NCBI GenBank assembly: GCA_963729215.1
Contig: CAVSND010000023.1
Coordinates: forward strand, 558,001 to 622,000
Length of the DNA stretch: 64,000 bases
Direction of reading: 5' to 3'
Origin: CAVQJU01 sp963729215
GTDB lineage: Bacteria; Acidobacteriota; Vicinamibacteria; Vicinamibacterales; CAVVIG01
Shown here: positions 16,477 to 25,201 of the stretch, piece after piece
Layout of the letters: every line of letters begins with the position of its first letter
Position numbering within the stretch: the first letter of the stretch is position 1
Translations under genes and position numbers: made by a program
The notes under the pieces: generated by a model
The model's database searches: none
Seen by the model: the letters and a program-made list of their open reading frames with translations, nothing else
What the model was told of the DNA's origin: nothing

Positions 16477-18249
16477 CTAGCGGCGCGGCAGCGCGAAGCT
16501 GAGAATCAAGTCGCCGCCCCTGCGGCCGCGGTCGCCGCCTCCCGATCCCACGGCAACAAACTGTTCGCCATTGACCATATACATGGACGGCGAGGAAAAC
16601 ACTCCTGCGCCCGTGTTGTATTTCCACAGCAGCGCGCCAGACTTCGCGTCGAACGCCATGAAGTAGCCGGCGATGTTGCTTCCGCTTCCGACGAACACGA
16701 GATCGCTGGCTGTCACGACAGGTCCCGCCTGTCCGAAGCCTTCGTAGACTTTCTGCCACACGAGCTCGCCGTTCGTGGGGTCGTACGCCGAAAAGTAACC
16801 TTTCGCCGGCGCGCCCCGAGTTGTTGGGATCGTCGATGGCGTTCACGTACAGGTACCCGGTTCGCGGGCTGTAGGCCAGCGGACCGTAATTGGCGCCGCC
16901 GCCCTGACCCGGCGTCTGTATCTGATTGCGGCCGAGCGGCGTGAACATCGGGACCGCCGCATACGTCGCGAGGCGTTCGGCCGGAATATCCGTCGCCGTC
17001 ACCGGGCTCACCGGCGCCATCATTTTTCCAGACGCCGTGAACGGAATCGGCTGCGTCGGCCAGGGCTGCTCGCCGGCACGCTCCGACTTCGTCGGCACCG
17101 GCACTTCGTTGATTGGGTGAACCGGTTCACCGGTCTCGCGGTTCAGGATGTACAGGAAGCCGTTCTTGCTTGCCTCGGCCAGCGCCTTCACGCGCCGGCC
17201 GCGGACCTGCATGTCGAAAAGAATGGGCTGATTGCCTGAGTCGTAGTCCCAGACGTCGTGGTGGGTCTGCTGGAAGTACCACTTCAGCCGGCCGGTATCG
17301 AGCGTCAGCGCGAGGATGGCGTTCGTGAACAGGTTGATCCCCGCGCGCTTCGTGCTGTCGCCGAAGGGGTTGCCGACGGCCACGTAAATCAGGCCGAGCT
17401 CGGGATCGATCGACGGCGTCTCCCAGATGCCGCCGCCGTTGCGCTCGCCGCCCACCCAGGTCGGACCCGCGACATCCCAGCCCTGGTCGTTCTTGTCCTG
17501 CGGAATCGTGTTGAAGTGCCAGAGCACGGCACCGGTGTTCGCGTTCACCGCGAGCACATGACCGCCGGGTATGTGGCTCTCGCTTCGCGTGCTGCCGATG
17601 TAGATGACGCCGTTGTGCACCTGCGGGGCCGTGGTGAACCAGTAACCCAGGCTGATCGCCGCCTGAACGTCGGGAAACCGCTTTCGAATCACGTCCATGA
17701 TCACGGCTGCCTGGCCGTTCTTCCCGAACGTGGAAACCGGTTTGCCCGTCTTTGCGTCGAGCGCAAACAGAAACGATCCCGCCGCGGTGTACACCACTCC
17801 GTTGGCGTAGGCTACGCCGCGGTTCCGGAAGACGTAGCCCTCGCGGCGTCCGCCGCCAATCAGATCCGTGACGTCGTAGCTCCAGAGGAGGTGCCCGTCG
17901 GCAGCGTCGAGCGCGTACACGCTGCCGCGCGGGTCGGTCGATGTACATCACGCCGTCCACGACGACCGGTGTGGTCTGGTTGCTGACGCCGTCGATGATG
18001 CCGGTACTGGAACAGCCAGCGAGGCGACAGCGTCGCCACGTTGGATCGGGTGATCTGATCCATCGCGCTGTAGCGGCTTCCCGCCAGATCCAGGTTGTGG
18101 AGCGCCCAGTTGACCGAGCGCCCGGCTGGCAACGGTGATGCCGGTGATGTTGCGGCCCGCTGCGCCGCGGCCGTCGGCCGCAGATGGCCGCTGCCGAATG
18201 CGGCCGCGATCACGACGAAGCCAACCGTGGAACGGCGCAATGTCTGCAT
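16477..18249 (-). CDS. PQQ-binding-like beta-propeller dehydrogenase (three frameshifts)
   Basis: A quinoprotein-type secreted dehydrogenase, about 590 aa when corrected. Signal peptide after MQTLRRSTVGFVVIAA, then WALHNLDLAGSRYSAMDQI, propeller blades with YALDAADGHLLWSYDV, LAVNANTGAVLWHFN, NGFLYILNRETGEP, YLYVNAIDDPNNSG and AFDAKSGALLWKYNTG. Such enzymes oxidise alcohols or sugars in the periplasm and feed electrons to the respiratory chain. The reading frame breaks near 18003 and 17940 (one extra base each) and near 16812-16820; homologous sequence continues in another frame each time. Three breaks are unusual even here, so a decaying gene cannot be excluded. The stop codon lies in the flanking repeat. 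Confidence 0.78.
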
Positions 18250-18323
18250 GGGTCGCCTCACTCCCGGGCGGCATTCTACCCGCGCATGCGGCAGCCTGCC
18301 AGGGCTCAGAGCGCTTCCTGCAA

Positions 18324-18404
18324 AACGCAGAGATCGCCGAGATCGCAGAGCTTCTCGCTGGTCTGACCACAAGAAAACTCCGCGCTCTCCGCGATCTCTG
18401 CGTT
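18324..18404. repeat. GATCGCAGAG-family inverted repeat
   Basis: Arms at 18324-18350 and 18378-18404 are complementary at 24 of 27 positions. The left arm is made of nine-base near-repeats (GCAGAGATC, GCCGAGATC, GCAGAGCTT). It lies in the 291-bp gap between two minus-strand genes, upstream of the quinoprotein gene start. Confidence 0.65.
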
Positions 18405-18430
18405 GGGCGTGTTTGTTGATCGGCGGGTCC

Positions 18431-18544
18431 AGCAGAGCGCCGAAAGACGCAGCCCTGAACGTCGAACGCAAAATCTAGAACGAAGAAATACTCAGCGTTC
18501 TGCGTCTTGCGTCGACGTTCAGGGTGCGTTCTTCAGCCTGCTAG
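18431..18544. repeat. AACGCAGAA-type composite element at a gene 3' end
   Basis: Contains AGCAGAGCG...GCAGCCCT at the left, heptamer arms at 18457-18482 and 18496-18520, the block GGGTGCGTTCTTCAGCC, and ends in CTGCTAG. It is the same modular plan as 63028-63146. The CTA at 18541-18543 is the stop codon of the minus-strand gene that follows. Confidence 0.65.
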
Positions 18545-18906
18545 CGCCTGTCGTCGCGGGCGTAGCGGTTGAATCCATCCCGGTAACCGGATTCGAAGCC
18601 CCGCCGGAACCCGCGCTGGTAGGCATCGCGTTCCCAGCCGCCGCCGTAATTGCGCTGGGCGTCGCGATAGGCGCCGTGGCGTTCGGGCGAGAACGAACGG
18701 TGATGCCGGGCATCGTTGCGCCCTTCGTCGAGTCCCTGGCGGTAGCCGTTGTCGACGGCACGCCGCTCGAAGTCGGCGCTGACGTAGCTTCCTCGAACCT
18801 CATATGCGTGGGTCGTGCACGCGGGTGCGGCGATCATCACGGCGGCGGCAAGCAGCGCCGCCGGCCATGCCCCGCCTGTCTGAAACAAACGCGTCTTGAC
18901 GTTCAT
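18541..18906 (-). CDS. Secreted protein with Tyr/Gly/Asp-rich repeats, unknown
   Basis: A 121-aa exported protein. The leader ends in a possible lipobox (AAPACTTHA). The mature part repeats a motif of the form Y-x-x-G-x-x-x-G-R-x-D: GYRQGLDEGRNDARHH, RDAQRNYGGGWERDAYQRGF, GFESGYRDGFNRYARD. Low sequence complexity, strongly charged, family not recognised. GGAGG 5-6 nt before the ATG fixes the start. Its stop codon is supplied by the adjacent repeat element. Confidence 0.65.
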   Translation of the reverse strand: MNVKTRLFQTGGAWPAALLAAAVMIAAPACTTHAYEVRGSYVSADFERRAVDNGYRQGLDEGRNDARHHRSFSPERHGAYRDAQRNYGGGWERDAYQRGFRRGFESGYRDGFNRYARDDRR

Positions 18907-19036
18907 GGCGTCCTCCACTGGGCCTGACGTCCCGGCCCGCAGGTGGAGATTCCAAGCGGTGTGCCAGCGCTGAACTGTCTAATTTCCTAAGGAAACCGAG
19001 AGGTGTCGCGGATGAGTGTCCTCGGGCGGAGACGCG

Positions 19037-19549
19037 CTATTCGGTCCAGATCAGGATCTGTGCATCCCGCGAATCCTTTGAGTCCAGGATCAGGCCGGGG
19101 CCGTGCCGTTCGAGATCGTCGACCGTAATGCGGCCGGATTCGAAAGAGAAATCGCTGCCGGACCCGCTGACATTGCCGAGGCGTCCCGAGGGCACGAGCC
19201 GCAGCAGCCAGAACGGCAGATCCACGTGGACGAGACGGCCTTCGTGCGCGTCGTAGACGAGGACGCGCATGGTCTGCAGCTCGGTCTTCGGCGCAGCATC
19301 ACCGCTGCGATGGACGGTCACCCTGTGGTCGAAGTCGCTGCCGCTCATCTCGATCAGGGGCGTCTGGCCGCTGAACCGATCGCGTTGGCGGACGAACTGT
19401 TCCTCGGCCGAGATCTTCCCGACCAGTTCGGTCCTGACGTGCTTCGAAACCATGTAGACGCCGCCGGCGACGAGCCCGGCCACCCCGAGCGCGATGCAGA
19501 GCACGATACCGAAGATGATCCACAGCCAGGTTCGTTTCGTTGAAGCCAT
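19037..19549 (-). CDS. Membrane-anchored hypothetical protein
   Basis: A 170-aa protein with one N-terminal transmembrane anchor (WLWIIFGIVLCIALGVAGLVAGG) and an extracytoplasmic domain containing DHRVTVHRSGD, TMRVLVYDAHEGRLVHVDLPFWLLRLV and ITVDDLERHGPGLILD. No family is recognised. GGGGA precedes the ATG. The gene lies 12 bp downstream of the TPR gene on the same strand, so the pair is probably one operon. Confidence 0.65.
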   Translation of the reverse strand: MASTKRTWLWIIFGIVLCIALGVAGLVAGGVYMVSKHVRTELVGKISAEEQFVRQRDRFSGQTPLIEMSGSDFDHRVTVHRSGDAAPKTELQTMRVLVYDAHEGRLVHVDLPFWLLRLVPSGRLGNVSGSGSDFSFESGRITVDDLERHGPGLILDSKDSRDAQILIWTE

Positions 19550-19561
19550 GCAGTGTGTCCC

Positions 19562-20749
19562 CTACCGGATGAGCCGGCGGGATTCCGCGGCCGTCGTTTC
19601 GTCGTTGTCGCTTTCACACAGACGGACCGCGGTTCGCAAATGTTCGTTCGCGGATGCCTGGTTGCCGTTCTTCAGATCCAGTTTGGCCAGCTCGAGGTGC
19701 GCGCGGCCGTGAGCCCACGATCGGCCCTCGGACGCCAGCGACTTCTCCAGGTCGGCCCTGGCCTGCGGAATGCGGCCGAGGCCCGCGCGCGCCGTCCCGC
19801 GCTTGAGATACCAGAGCGTGTCTTCGCCGAACATGCGGGGGCGCGGGTCGTTCGCGAACATACGCAGGCCGTCGTCGAGATATCGTTCGGCGTCGGCGTT
19901 CTTTCCGGCGCGCAGGCTGGTCGATCCGCTTTCGAGCCAGGCCAGGCGATTCTGCGGATACCGCTCGCGGAGAGTCGCCAGGTGCGCCAGCGCCGCGTCG
20001 AACTGCTTTTCACGGTTGTAGAGGACGACCAGCGTGAACCGGGCCTCTTCCTGGTTGTCGCCGACGTATGACGCCGCGCCTTCGACGAGCCGCAGGCCCT
20101 GTTCCCGCCCTCCGCCGAATCCGACCATATACGCGGCCCATCGCAACGGCATCGCGAGCGACGCGACGATGTAGCGATACGTTCCAACGATGAGGCCCGC
20201 GTCCTTGCGAGAGGCGTCCAGGTTCAGCACTTTCTCGTGTTCGTCGTACGCTTCGCGGGCCGCCCTGAACGCTCCCATGTTGCTGGAGTCGACCGTGGCG
20301 GTGTACGACGCGCGAAGCCCCATGGCGGCCCCGACTTCGTAGTGAGCGTCGGCGTCGCGAGGGTTCGCGCTGAGGCGCTCGCGGGCGAGCGACAGCGCAC
20401 GGCCGAGCGCGTCGTTGAACGCCGCGACCGTCTCGGGCGGCGGCGGCGGGAAAGCGGCCTTCGTCCGCGCCACGCCGCCCATGTAATCGTCGACCGTCAT
20501 GTTGCCGCGCCGGAACGTAATGCTCAGCCACAGGGCGCTGGCCAGGCCCCGATAGGCGCCGGCGTCCCGCGGGTCCGCGGCGACGGCCTGCTGGTAGAAG
20601 TCCTGTGCGCGATCGCGATCCAGGTTATACAGAGCCTTCGAGGCCTGGGCCCGCAGCGCCACCGATTCGCGGTTGGCGAACCCGCTGGCCGGGACCCCGG
20701 CGACCATCAGCGTCAGCGACAGCGCGGTGACGGTTTTCCGTGGGCGCAC
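19562..20749 (-). CDS. Exported tetratricopeptide-repeat protein
   Basis: A 395-aa protein with a signal peptide (LSLTLMVAGVPASGFA) and helical TPR-like repeats throughout: KALYNLDRDRAQDFYQQAVA near residue 40, DADAHYEVGAAMGLRASYTA, TLVVLYNREKQFDAALAHL, GSTSLRAGKNADAERYLDDG, IPQARADLEKSLASEG and LAKLDLKNGNQASANEHL. Probably a periplasmic scaffold. The GTG start has the hexamer TAAGAT 6 nt upstream and no Shine-Dalgarno. It diverges from the cytochrome oxidase operon with 142 bp between start codons. Confidence 0.72.
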   Translation of the reverse strand: MRPRKTVTALSLTLMVAGVPASGFANRESVALRAQASKALYNLDRDRAQDFYQQAVAADPRDAGAYRGLASALWLSITFRRGNMTVDDYMGGVARTKAAFPPPPPETVAAFNDALGRALSLARERLSANPRDADAHYEVGAAMGLRASYTATVDSSNMGAFRAAREAYDEHEKVLNLDASRKDAGLIVGTYRYIVASLAMPLRWAAYMVGFGGGREQGLRLVEGAASYVGDNQEEARFTLVVLYNREKQFDAALAHLATLRERYPQNRLAWLESGSTSLRAGKNADAERYLDDGLRMFANDPRPRMFGEDTLWYLKRGTARAGLGRIPQARADLEKSLASEGRSWAHGRAHLELAKLDLKNGNQASANEHLRTAVRLCESDNDETTAAESRRLIR

Positions 20750-20755
20750 ACCTCG

Positions 20756-20761
20756 ATCTTA
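20756..20761 (-). promoter_or_regulatory. -10-like TAAGAT 6 nt upstream of the TPR gene GTG
   Basis: TAAGAT on the minus strand followed by six bases and the GTG at 20749. The same hexamer stands 7 nt before the GTG of the OsmC gene at 27034. Suggests a leaderless transcript. Confidence 0.35.
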
Positions 20762-20775
20762 CGCCCCCTTCGCCC

Positions 20776-20805
20776 TTGCACGAGCTTGTACCTTCTGCAT
20801 ACAAT
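20776..20805 (+). promoter_or_regulatory. Sigma-70-type promoter of the cytochrome oxidase operon
   Basis: TTGCAC at 20776-20781 and TACAAT at 20800-20805 with an 18-bp spacer. Predicts a leader of about 80 nt before the ctaD start codon. Confidence 0.5.
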
Positions 20806-20891
20806 TGCCCGTTACAGTCGCCAAGATTGGGTGCCGCCCGCCACTTCCCAGGGGCAGATGCGCCCAGAGCGTTCCATGAAGGAGTCCGACG

Positions 20892-22666
20892 TTGGATAAG
20901 GTCGAAACGGGGACGGCGCACGGTCACGGACACGCGCACGACCACGCTCATGAGGAGCTGGGGTTCTGGCGCAAGTACGTGTTTTCCGTGGACCACAAGG
21001 TCATCGGCATTCAGTACGCCATCACCGGTCTCCTGTTTCTCCTCTTCGGCTTCTGCCTCATGATGCTGATGCGGTTTCAGCTGGCCTACCCCGGCCATCC
21101 GATTCCCCTCATTGGCGGGTGGTTCGGCGTGGACAAAGCGCCGGGCGGCATCATGTTGCCCGAGTTCTACAACCAGCTCGGCGCGATGCACGGCACGATC
21201 ATGGTGTTCCTCGGCGTCGTGCCGCTGGCCGTGGGCGGCTTCGGCAACTTCGTGATGCCCCTCCAGATCGGCGCGCCCGACATGGCGTTCCCCAAGCTCA
21301 ACATGATGAGCTACTGGGTGTACTTCCTCGGCGGCGTGATGATGCTGGCCAGCTTCTTCCTGCCGGGCGGCGCCGCGCAGTCGGGCTGGACGTCGTATCC
21401 TCCGCTTTCCGATCATCGCCACCATCTGGCCAGACAGGCTGGCTCGTCGGCATGATCTTCCTGATCACGTCGTCGCTCCTCGGGTCGATCAATTTCATCG
21501 TCACGATCGTGCAGCTGCGGGCGAAGGGCCTGAGTTACATGCGCCTGCCGTTCTTCGTCTGGGCGCAGTTCGTGACCTCGTTCCTGCTGCTGCTGGCGTT
21601 TCCCCCGCTCGAAGCCGCCGGCGTCCTGCAGTTGATGGATCGGCTGGCGGGCACGAGCTTCTTCATGCCGAGCGGTCTGGTCGTGAGCGGGCGGCCGCTC
21701 ACGGTCACCGGTGGCGGCAACCCGCTGCTCTGGCAGCACCTGTTCTGGTTCCTCGCGCATCCCGAGGTGTACGTCCTCATTCTTCCGGCGATGGGCATCG
21801 TTTCCGAGGTGATCGCGAACAACACGCGCAAGCCGCTCTGGGGCTATCGGGCGCTGGTCTATTCGATCATCTTCCTGGGCTTCATGTCGTTCATCGTGTG
21901 GGCGCACCACATGTTCATGACCGGCATGGGCACGAGCATCAGCGCGTTCTTCCAGGTCACGACGATGATCATCTCGATTCCATCGGTCGTGATCCTGACC
22001 GCGCTGCTGCTGTCGCTCTGGGGAGCGTCGATCCGCTTCACGACGCCGATGCTGTTCGCGCTCGCGTTCCTGCCGATGTTCGGCATCGGCGGCCTCACCG
22101 GGCTGCCGCTCGGCCTCGCGCCGTCAGACATCCACCTGCACGACACCTACTATGTGATCGGGCACTTCCACTACGTCGTGGCCCCGGGAACGATCTTCGC
22201 GCTGTTTGCCGGCGTGTATTACTGGTTCCCGAAAGCGACCGGCCGGAAGATGAACGATCTCCTCGGGAAGATTCATTTCTGGGGTTCCTTCATCTGCATC
22301 AACCTGGTCTTCATGCCGATGTTCATCCAGGGCCTCGGCGGGATGAACCGGCGGATGTACGACGGCGGCATGCAGTACGCCCACAACGCGGGCCTGCTCA
22401 AGTGGAACATCGTGATCGGCTTCGCGGCGTGGGGCCTCGGGCTGTTCCAGCTCCCGTTCATCTTCAACTTCTTCTCGAGCATCAAGTGGGGCACCGTCGT
22501 CGATCGCAATCCGTGGGAAGCGACGACGCTCGAGTGGTCGGCCCCGTCGCCGCCCGGGCACGGCAACTTCGTGACCGAGCCGGTCGTGTATCGCGGGCCG
22601 TACCAGTACAGCGTGCCGGGCGCCGCAAGCGACTTCACGCCCCAATTCGAACCGAAAGGCGCGTAG
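20892..22666 (+). CDS. ctaD: Cytochrome c oxidase subunit I (frameshift near 21400-21435)
   Basis: Catalytic subunit of an aa3-type haem-copper oxidase that reduces oxygen and pumps protons, about 590 aa corrected. A His-rich N-terminus precedes the first helix. The low-spin haem ligand is in GAMHGTIMVFLG; the Cu-B and D-channel region reads HPEVYVLILPAMG with the Glu of A1-type oxidases; WAHHMFMTGM and HDTYYVIGHFHYVV give the remaining Cu-B and haem His residues. The frame is lost after TSYPPLS and regained at GQTGWLVGM; two single-base insertions near 21410 and 21431, or one deletion, explain it. Start is TTG with GGAG 7 nt upstream. First gene of the operon. Confidence 0.92.
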
Positions 22667-22696
22667 CCGGGGAAGACCGGGCACCCGGATAAAAAC

Positions 22697-23281
22697 ATGG
22701 AAATCCCGTATACAGTCGAACCGCGGCCGGATTCCGGCCTTGCCAATGGCAAGCTGGGCATCTGGTTGTTCCTCGCGTCGGAAGTCATGCTGTTCGGCGC
22801 GCTCTTTTCCACGTACATCCTGCTGAGGGTCGGCGCGACCGAGTGGCCGCACGGCGAGCTGAGCATCAAGCTCGGCGCAATCAACACGGTCATCCTCATC
22901 TGCTCGTCGGTGACGATGGTGATGTCGTGGGCCTCGCTGAAGCTGAACAACTTCAGCAAGAGCCGCATGTATCTGCTGATCACGATCGTGCTGGCCGCCA
23001 TCTTTCTCGTGAACAAGTATTTCGAGTACGCGGATCACTTCGCGAGAGGCGAAGGACCGTGGCACAGCACGTTCCTCGCGATCTACTTCACGCTGACCGG
23101 ACTGCACGGGCTGCACATCATCGGCGGGATCGTGGTGATGCTGTATTTGTTGGGTCCGGGGGCCGGTTTGTGGAAGAAGCATCCGGAACAGTACGCGAAC
23201 CGGATCGAGTACACGGGGCTCTACTGGCACTTCGTGGACCTCGTCTGGATTTTCCTGTTTCCCGTGCTGTACCTGCTGTAG
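22697..23281 (+). CDS. ctaE: Cytochrome c oxidase subunit III
   Basis: A 194-aa five-helix subunit III. Markers are GKLGIWLFLASEVMLFGALF at the first helix, the conserved NKYFEY, the LTGLHGLHIIGGI helix and YWHFVDLVWIFLFPVLYLL at the C-terminus. It stabilises the catalytic core and oxygen path. Shorter than seven-helix forms, as usual for bacterial caa3-like or heme-copper operons of this kind. Located 30 bp after ctaD with weak ribosome-site similarity. Confidence 0.93.
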   Translation: MEIPYTVEPRPDSGLANGKLGIWLFLASEVMLFGALFSTYILLRVGATEWPHGELSIKLGAINTVILICSSVTMVMSWASLKLNNFSKSRMYLLITIVLAAIFLVNKYFEYADHFARGEGPWHSTFLAIYFTLTGLHGLHIIGGIVVMLYLLGPGAGLWKKHPEQYANRIEYTGLYWHFVDLVWIFLFPVLYLL

Positions 23282-23291
23282 GAGCCTTCGC

Positions 23292-23633
23292 ATGCATGCC
23301 GATCAGGAAGCCATCAAGAAGAGCATTCGCAGCTACATGGTCGTCGGCGCCCTGCTGCTGGTGTTCACGGGCGTCACCGTCGCCGCCAACCAGTTCCACC
23401 TCGCGGTCCCGGCGGCCATCACCGTGGCACTCATCATCGCGACGATCAAGGGTTCGATGGTGGCGAGCGTGTTCATGCACCTCAGCCACGAGAAGAAGTG
23501 GATTTACGGAGCGCTGCTGCTGACGGTCGTCTTCTTTGTCGTCCTGCTGTTCCTCCCGCTGCTGACGGTTGCAGGCGGTATCGGCACACCGACCGGCCAG
23601 CCCGCACATGCCGAGGCGCACGAGGCGCGCTGA
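23292..23633 (+). CDS. Cytochrome c oxidase subunit IV (prokaryotic type)
   Basis: A 113-aa membrane protein with three hydrophobic helices: YMVVGALLLVFTGVTVAAN, AAITVALIIATIKGSMVASVFMHL and ALLLTVVFFVVLLFLPLL. The second helix (LIIATIKGSMVASVFMHL) is the hallmark of the bacterial COX4-like accessory subunit. TAGGAG upstream. It follows subunit III by 10 bp. Confidence 0.85.
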   Translation: MHADQEAIKKSIRSYMVVGALLLVFTGVTVAANQFHLAVPAAITVALIIATIKGSMVASVFMHLSHEKKWIYGALLLTVVFFVVLLFLPLLTVAGGIGTPTGQPAHAEAHEAR

Positions 23634-23634
23634 C

Positions 23635-23832
23635 ATGTCGCTCAAGGCCTTTCACGTCGTGTTCATCTCCGCCTCCGGCCTGCTGGCAGCGTTCTGCGCG
23701 GCCTGGGCGGTGAATCAGTACCGCGCCGACCCGTCGGGCGTCTACCTGGCGGGCGCGGTCGTATCGGTCGCGTCCGTCGCCGCGCTGGCCGTGTATGCCA
23801 CGATGTTCCAGCGGAAGACGAGGAACCTGTGA
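23635..23832 (+). CDS. Small two-helix membrane protein of the oxidase operon
   Basis: A 65-aa protein with two hydrophobic stretches (VFISASGLLAAFCAAWAV and GAVVSVASVAALAVYATMF). Its ATG lies 1 nt after the TGA of the subunit IV gene, implying translational coupling. Function unknown; position suggests an assembly or accessory role in the oxidase. Confidence 0.6.
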   Translation: MSLKAFHVVFISASGLLAAFCAAWAVNQYRADPSGVYLAGAVVSVASVAALAVYATMFQRKTRNL

Positions 23833-23834
23833 GG

Positions 23835-24053
23835 ATGCGCAACGGACTGCTGATGGCGTTGATGCTGTCTGTGCCGCGCGTGGCGCTGGCCTGCCCCGTG
23901 TGCTTTGGCCAGAGCGATTCGCCGATGGCGCAGGGCGTCAACATGGGGATCTTTTTCCTGCTCGGCGTGGTCGGCTGCGTGCTGGCCGCGTTTGCGGTGT
24001 TTTTCGTGTATCTCGCCCGGCGGTCGCGGATGCTCGCCGACGATGGCGCTTAG
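23835..24053 (+). CDS. Small exported protein with CPVCFG motif, oxidase operon
   Basis: A 72-aa protein with signal peptide followed by ACPVCFGQSDSPMAQG and then one transmembrane helix (IFFLLGVVGCVLAAFAVFFVY). The CxxC at the predicted mature N-terminus could bind a metal such as copper during Cu-A or Cu-B assembly, but this is inference. The GTG at 23829 overlaps the preceding stop codon and could also be the start. Next gene encodes the Cu-A subunit. Confidence 0.6.
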   Translation: MRNGLLMALMLSVPRVALACPVCFGQSDSPMAQGVNMGIFFLLGVVGCVLAAFAVFFVYLARRSRMLADDGA

Positions 24054-24062
24054 AGGATATCC

Positions 24063-24842
24063 ATGCTGAATTGGTTGGGGATGCCGCCGGCGGCGTCGGC
24101 GCACGCCGGTGAAATCGACCAGATGATGGTGCTCGTGCACTGGCTCATGCTGGTGCTGTTCGTCGGCTGGGGCGCGTTCTTCCTCTACGTCCTGGTGAGG
24201 TTCCGCCGCGGCGCGAACCCCAAGGCCAATTACCTGGGCGCCAAGGGCAAGCTCTCAAAAGGCCTCGAAGTGGCCGTCGCCGTCGTCGAAGTCGTGCTGC
24301 TCGTGTTCTACGCGATCCCCGCGTGGGCGAGGCGCGTGCAGAATCTTCCCTCGGAAAGCGAAGCCGTGGTCGTCCGTGTCGTCGGACAGCAGTTTGCCTG
24401 GGAAGTGCACTATCCCGGACCGGACGGCAAGTTCGGACGGACCGACGTCAAGCTCGTGTCCGCGGACAATCCGCTGGGCCTGGATCGCAGCGACCCGGAC
24501 GCCAAGGACGACTTCAATTCCGAGAACCAGATGCACGTCCAGGTCAATCGTCCCGTGCTGGTGCACCTGTCGAGCAAGGACGTCATTCACAGCTTCGGCC
24601 TGTACGAGATGCGCGTGAAGCAGGACGCAGTTCCCGGGCTGCAGATCCCGGTGTGGTTCATTCCGACGGTCAGCACCGCGGAGATGCGCGCGCGAACGGG
24701 CAAGGCCGACTTCGATTACGAGATCGCCTGCTCGCAGCTGTGCGGTCTCGGCCACTTCCGCATGCGGGGCTTTCTCGTCGTGGACAGCGCCGACGACTAT
24801 CAGAAATTTATTGCCGACCAGGAGAAGGAACTCAACAAGTAG
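24063..24842 (+). CDS. coxB: Cytochrome c oxidase subunit II (Cu-A)
   Basis: A 259-aa subunit II that accepts electrons from cytochrome c. Two N-terminal transmembrane segments (VHWLMLVLFVGWGAFFLYVLV and VAVAVVEVVLLVFYAIP) precede a periplasmic cupredoxin domain. Cu-A ligands are H in KDVIHSFGL and the cluster CSQLCGLGHFRM (Cys, Cys, His, Met). The residue between the Cys pair is Gln instead of the usual Glu, as in some ba3-type enzymes. The aromatic patch QQFAWEVHYPG is conserved. GAGG 6 nt before the ATG. Unusually the last gene of the operon, after subunits I, III and IV. Confidence 0.93.
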   Translation: MLNWLGMPPAASAHAGEIDQMMVLVHWLMLVLFVGWGAFFLYVLVRFRRGANPKANYLGAKGKLSKGLEVAVAVVEVVLLVFYAIPAWARRVQNLPSESEAVVVRVVGQQFAWEVHYPGPDGKFGRTDVKLVSADNPLGLDRSDPDAKDDFNSENQMHVQVNRPVLVHLSSKDVIHSFGLYEMRVKQDAVPGLQIPVWFIPTVSTAEMRARTGKADFDYEIACSQLCGLGHFRMRGFLVVDSADDYQKFIADQEKELNK

Positions 24843-24875
24843 CGCGGCCTTCCGGCGCTCCTCACCCGGCGTTCC

Positions 24876-25193
24876 TCACCCTTCGAGGAATTGGCGGGTG
24901 AGGCGTTCCAGCAGCTGGGGGAGCGTCTCGCCGTTCAGCACGAACGCCCCGGCCGCCGGTTCCCACGACAGCTTATAGCCTCTGGCCATCGCCGACACCC
25001 AGATCTGCCGAACGGGCGCGTTGGGACTGACGACGAACCTGGCTTCCGAGGGCTCCTCGAACATGAGGTTCAGCGTGCCATCGGAGAACTCGACCTCGAA
25101 GCCTTCCTGATCGGACAGCGGCAGCATCGCGCGCCGCGCCTGTTCGAGCGCTTCGTCGCTCCTGACACGGAAATCCTGGTCGGTGAGAGTCAT
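24876..25193 (-). CDS. cyaY: Frataxin-like iron donor protein
   Basis: A 105-aa frataxin/CyaY homologue. Family landmarks are DQDFRVRSDEALEQARRAM at the first helix, the acidic strand EGFEVEFSDGTLNLMF, VRQIWVSAMARGYKLSW and the final helix LPQLLERLTRQF. CyaY binds iron and modulates Fe-S cluster assembly on IscS. GAGG 6 nt before the ATG at 25193 supports the start. It lies 8 bp after the VWA gene stop; because of the frameshift there, the two appear fused if read naively. Confidence 0.85.
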   Translation of the reverse strand: MTLTDQDFRVRSDEALEQARRAMLPLSDQEGFEVEFSDGTLNLMFEEPSEARFVVSPNAPVRQIWVSAMARGYKLSWEPAAGAFVLNGETLPQLLERLTRQFLEG

Positions 25194-25201
25194 TCCGCGC
25201 C

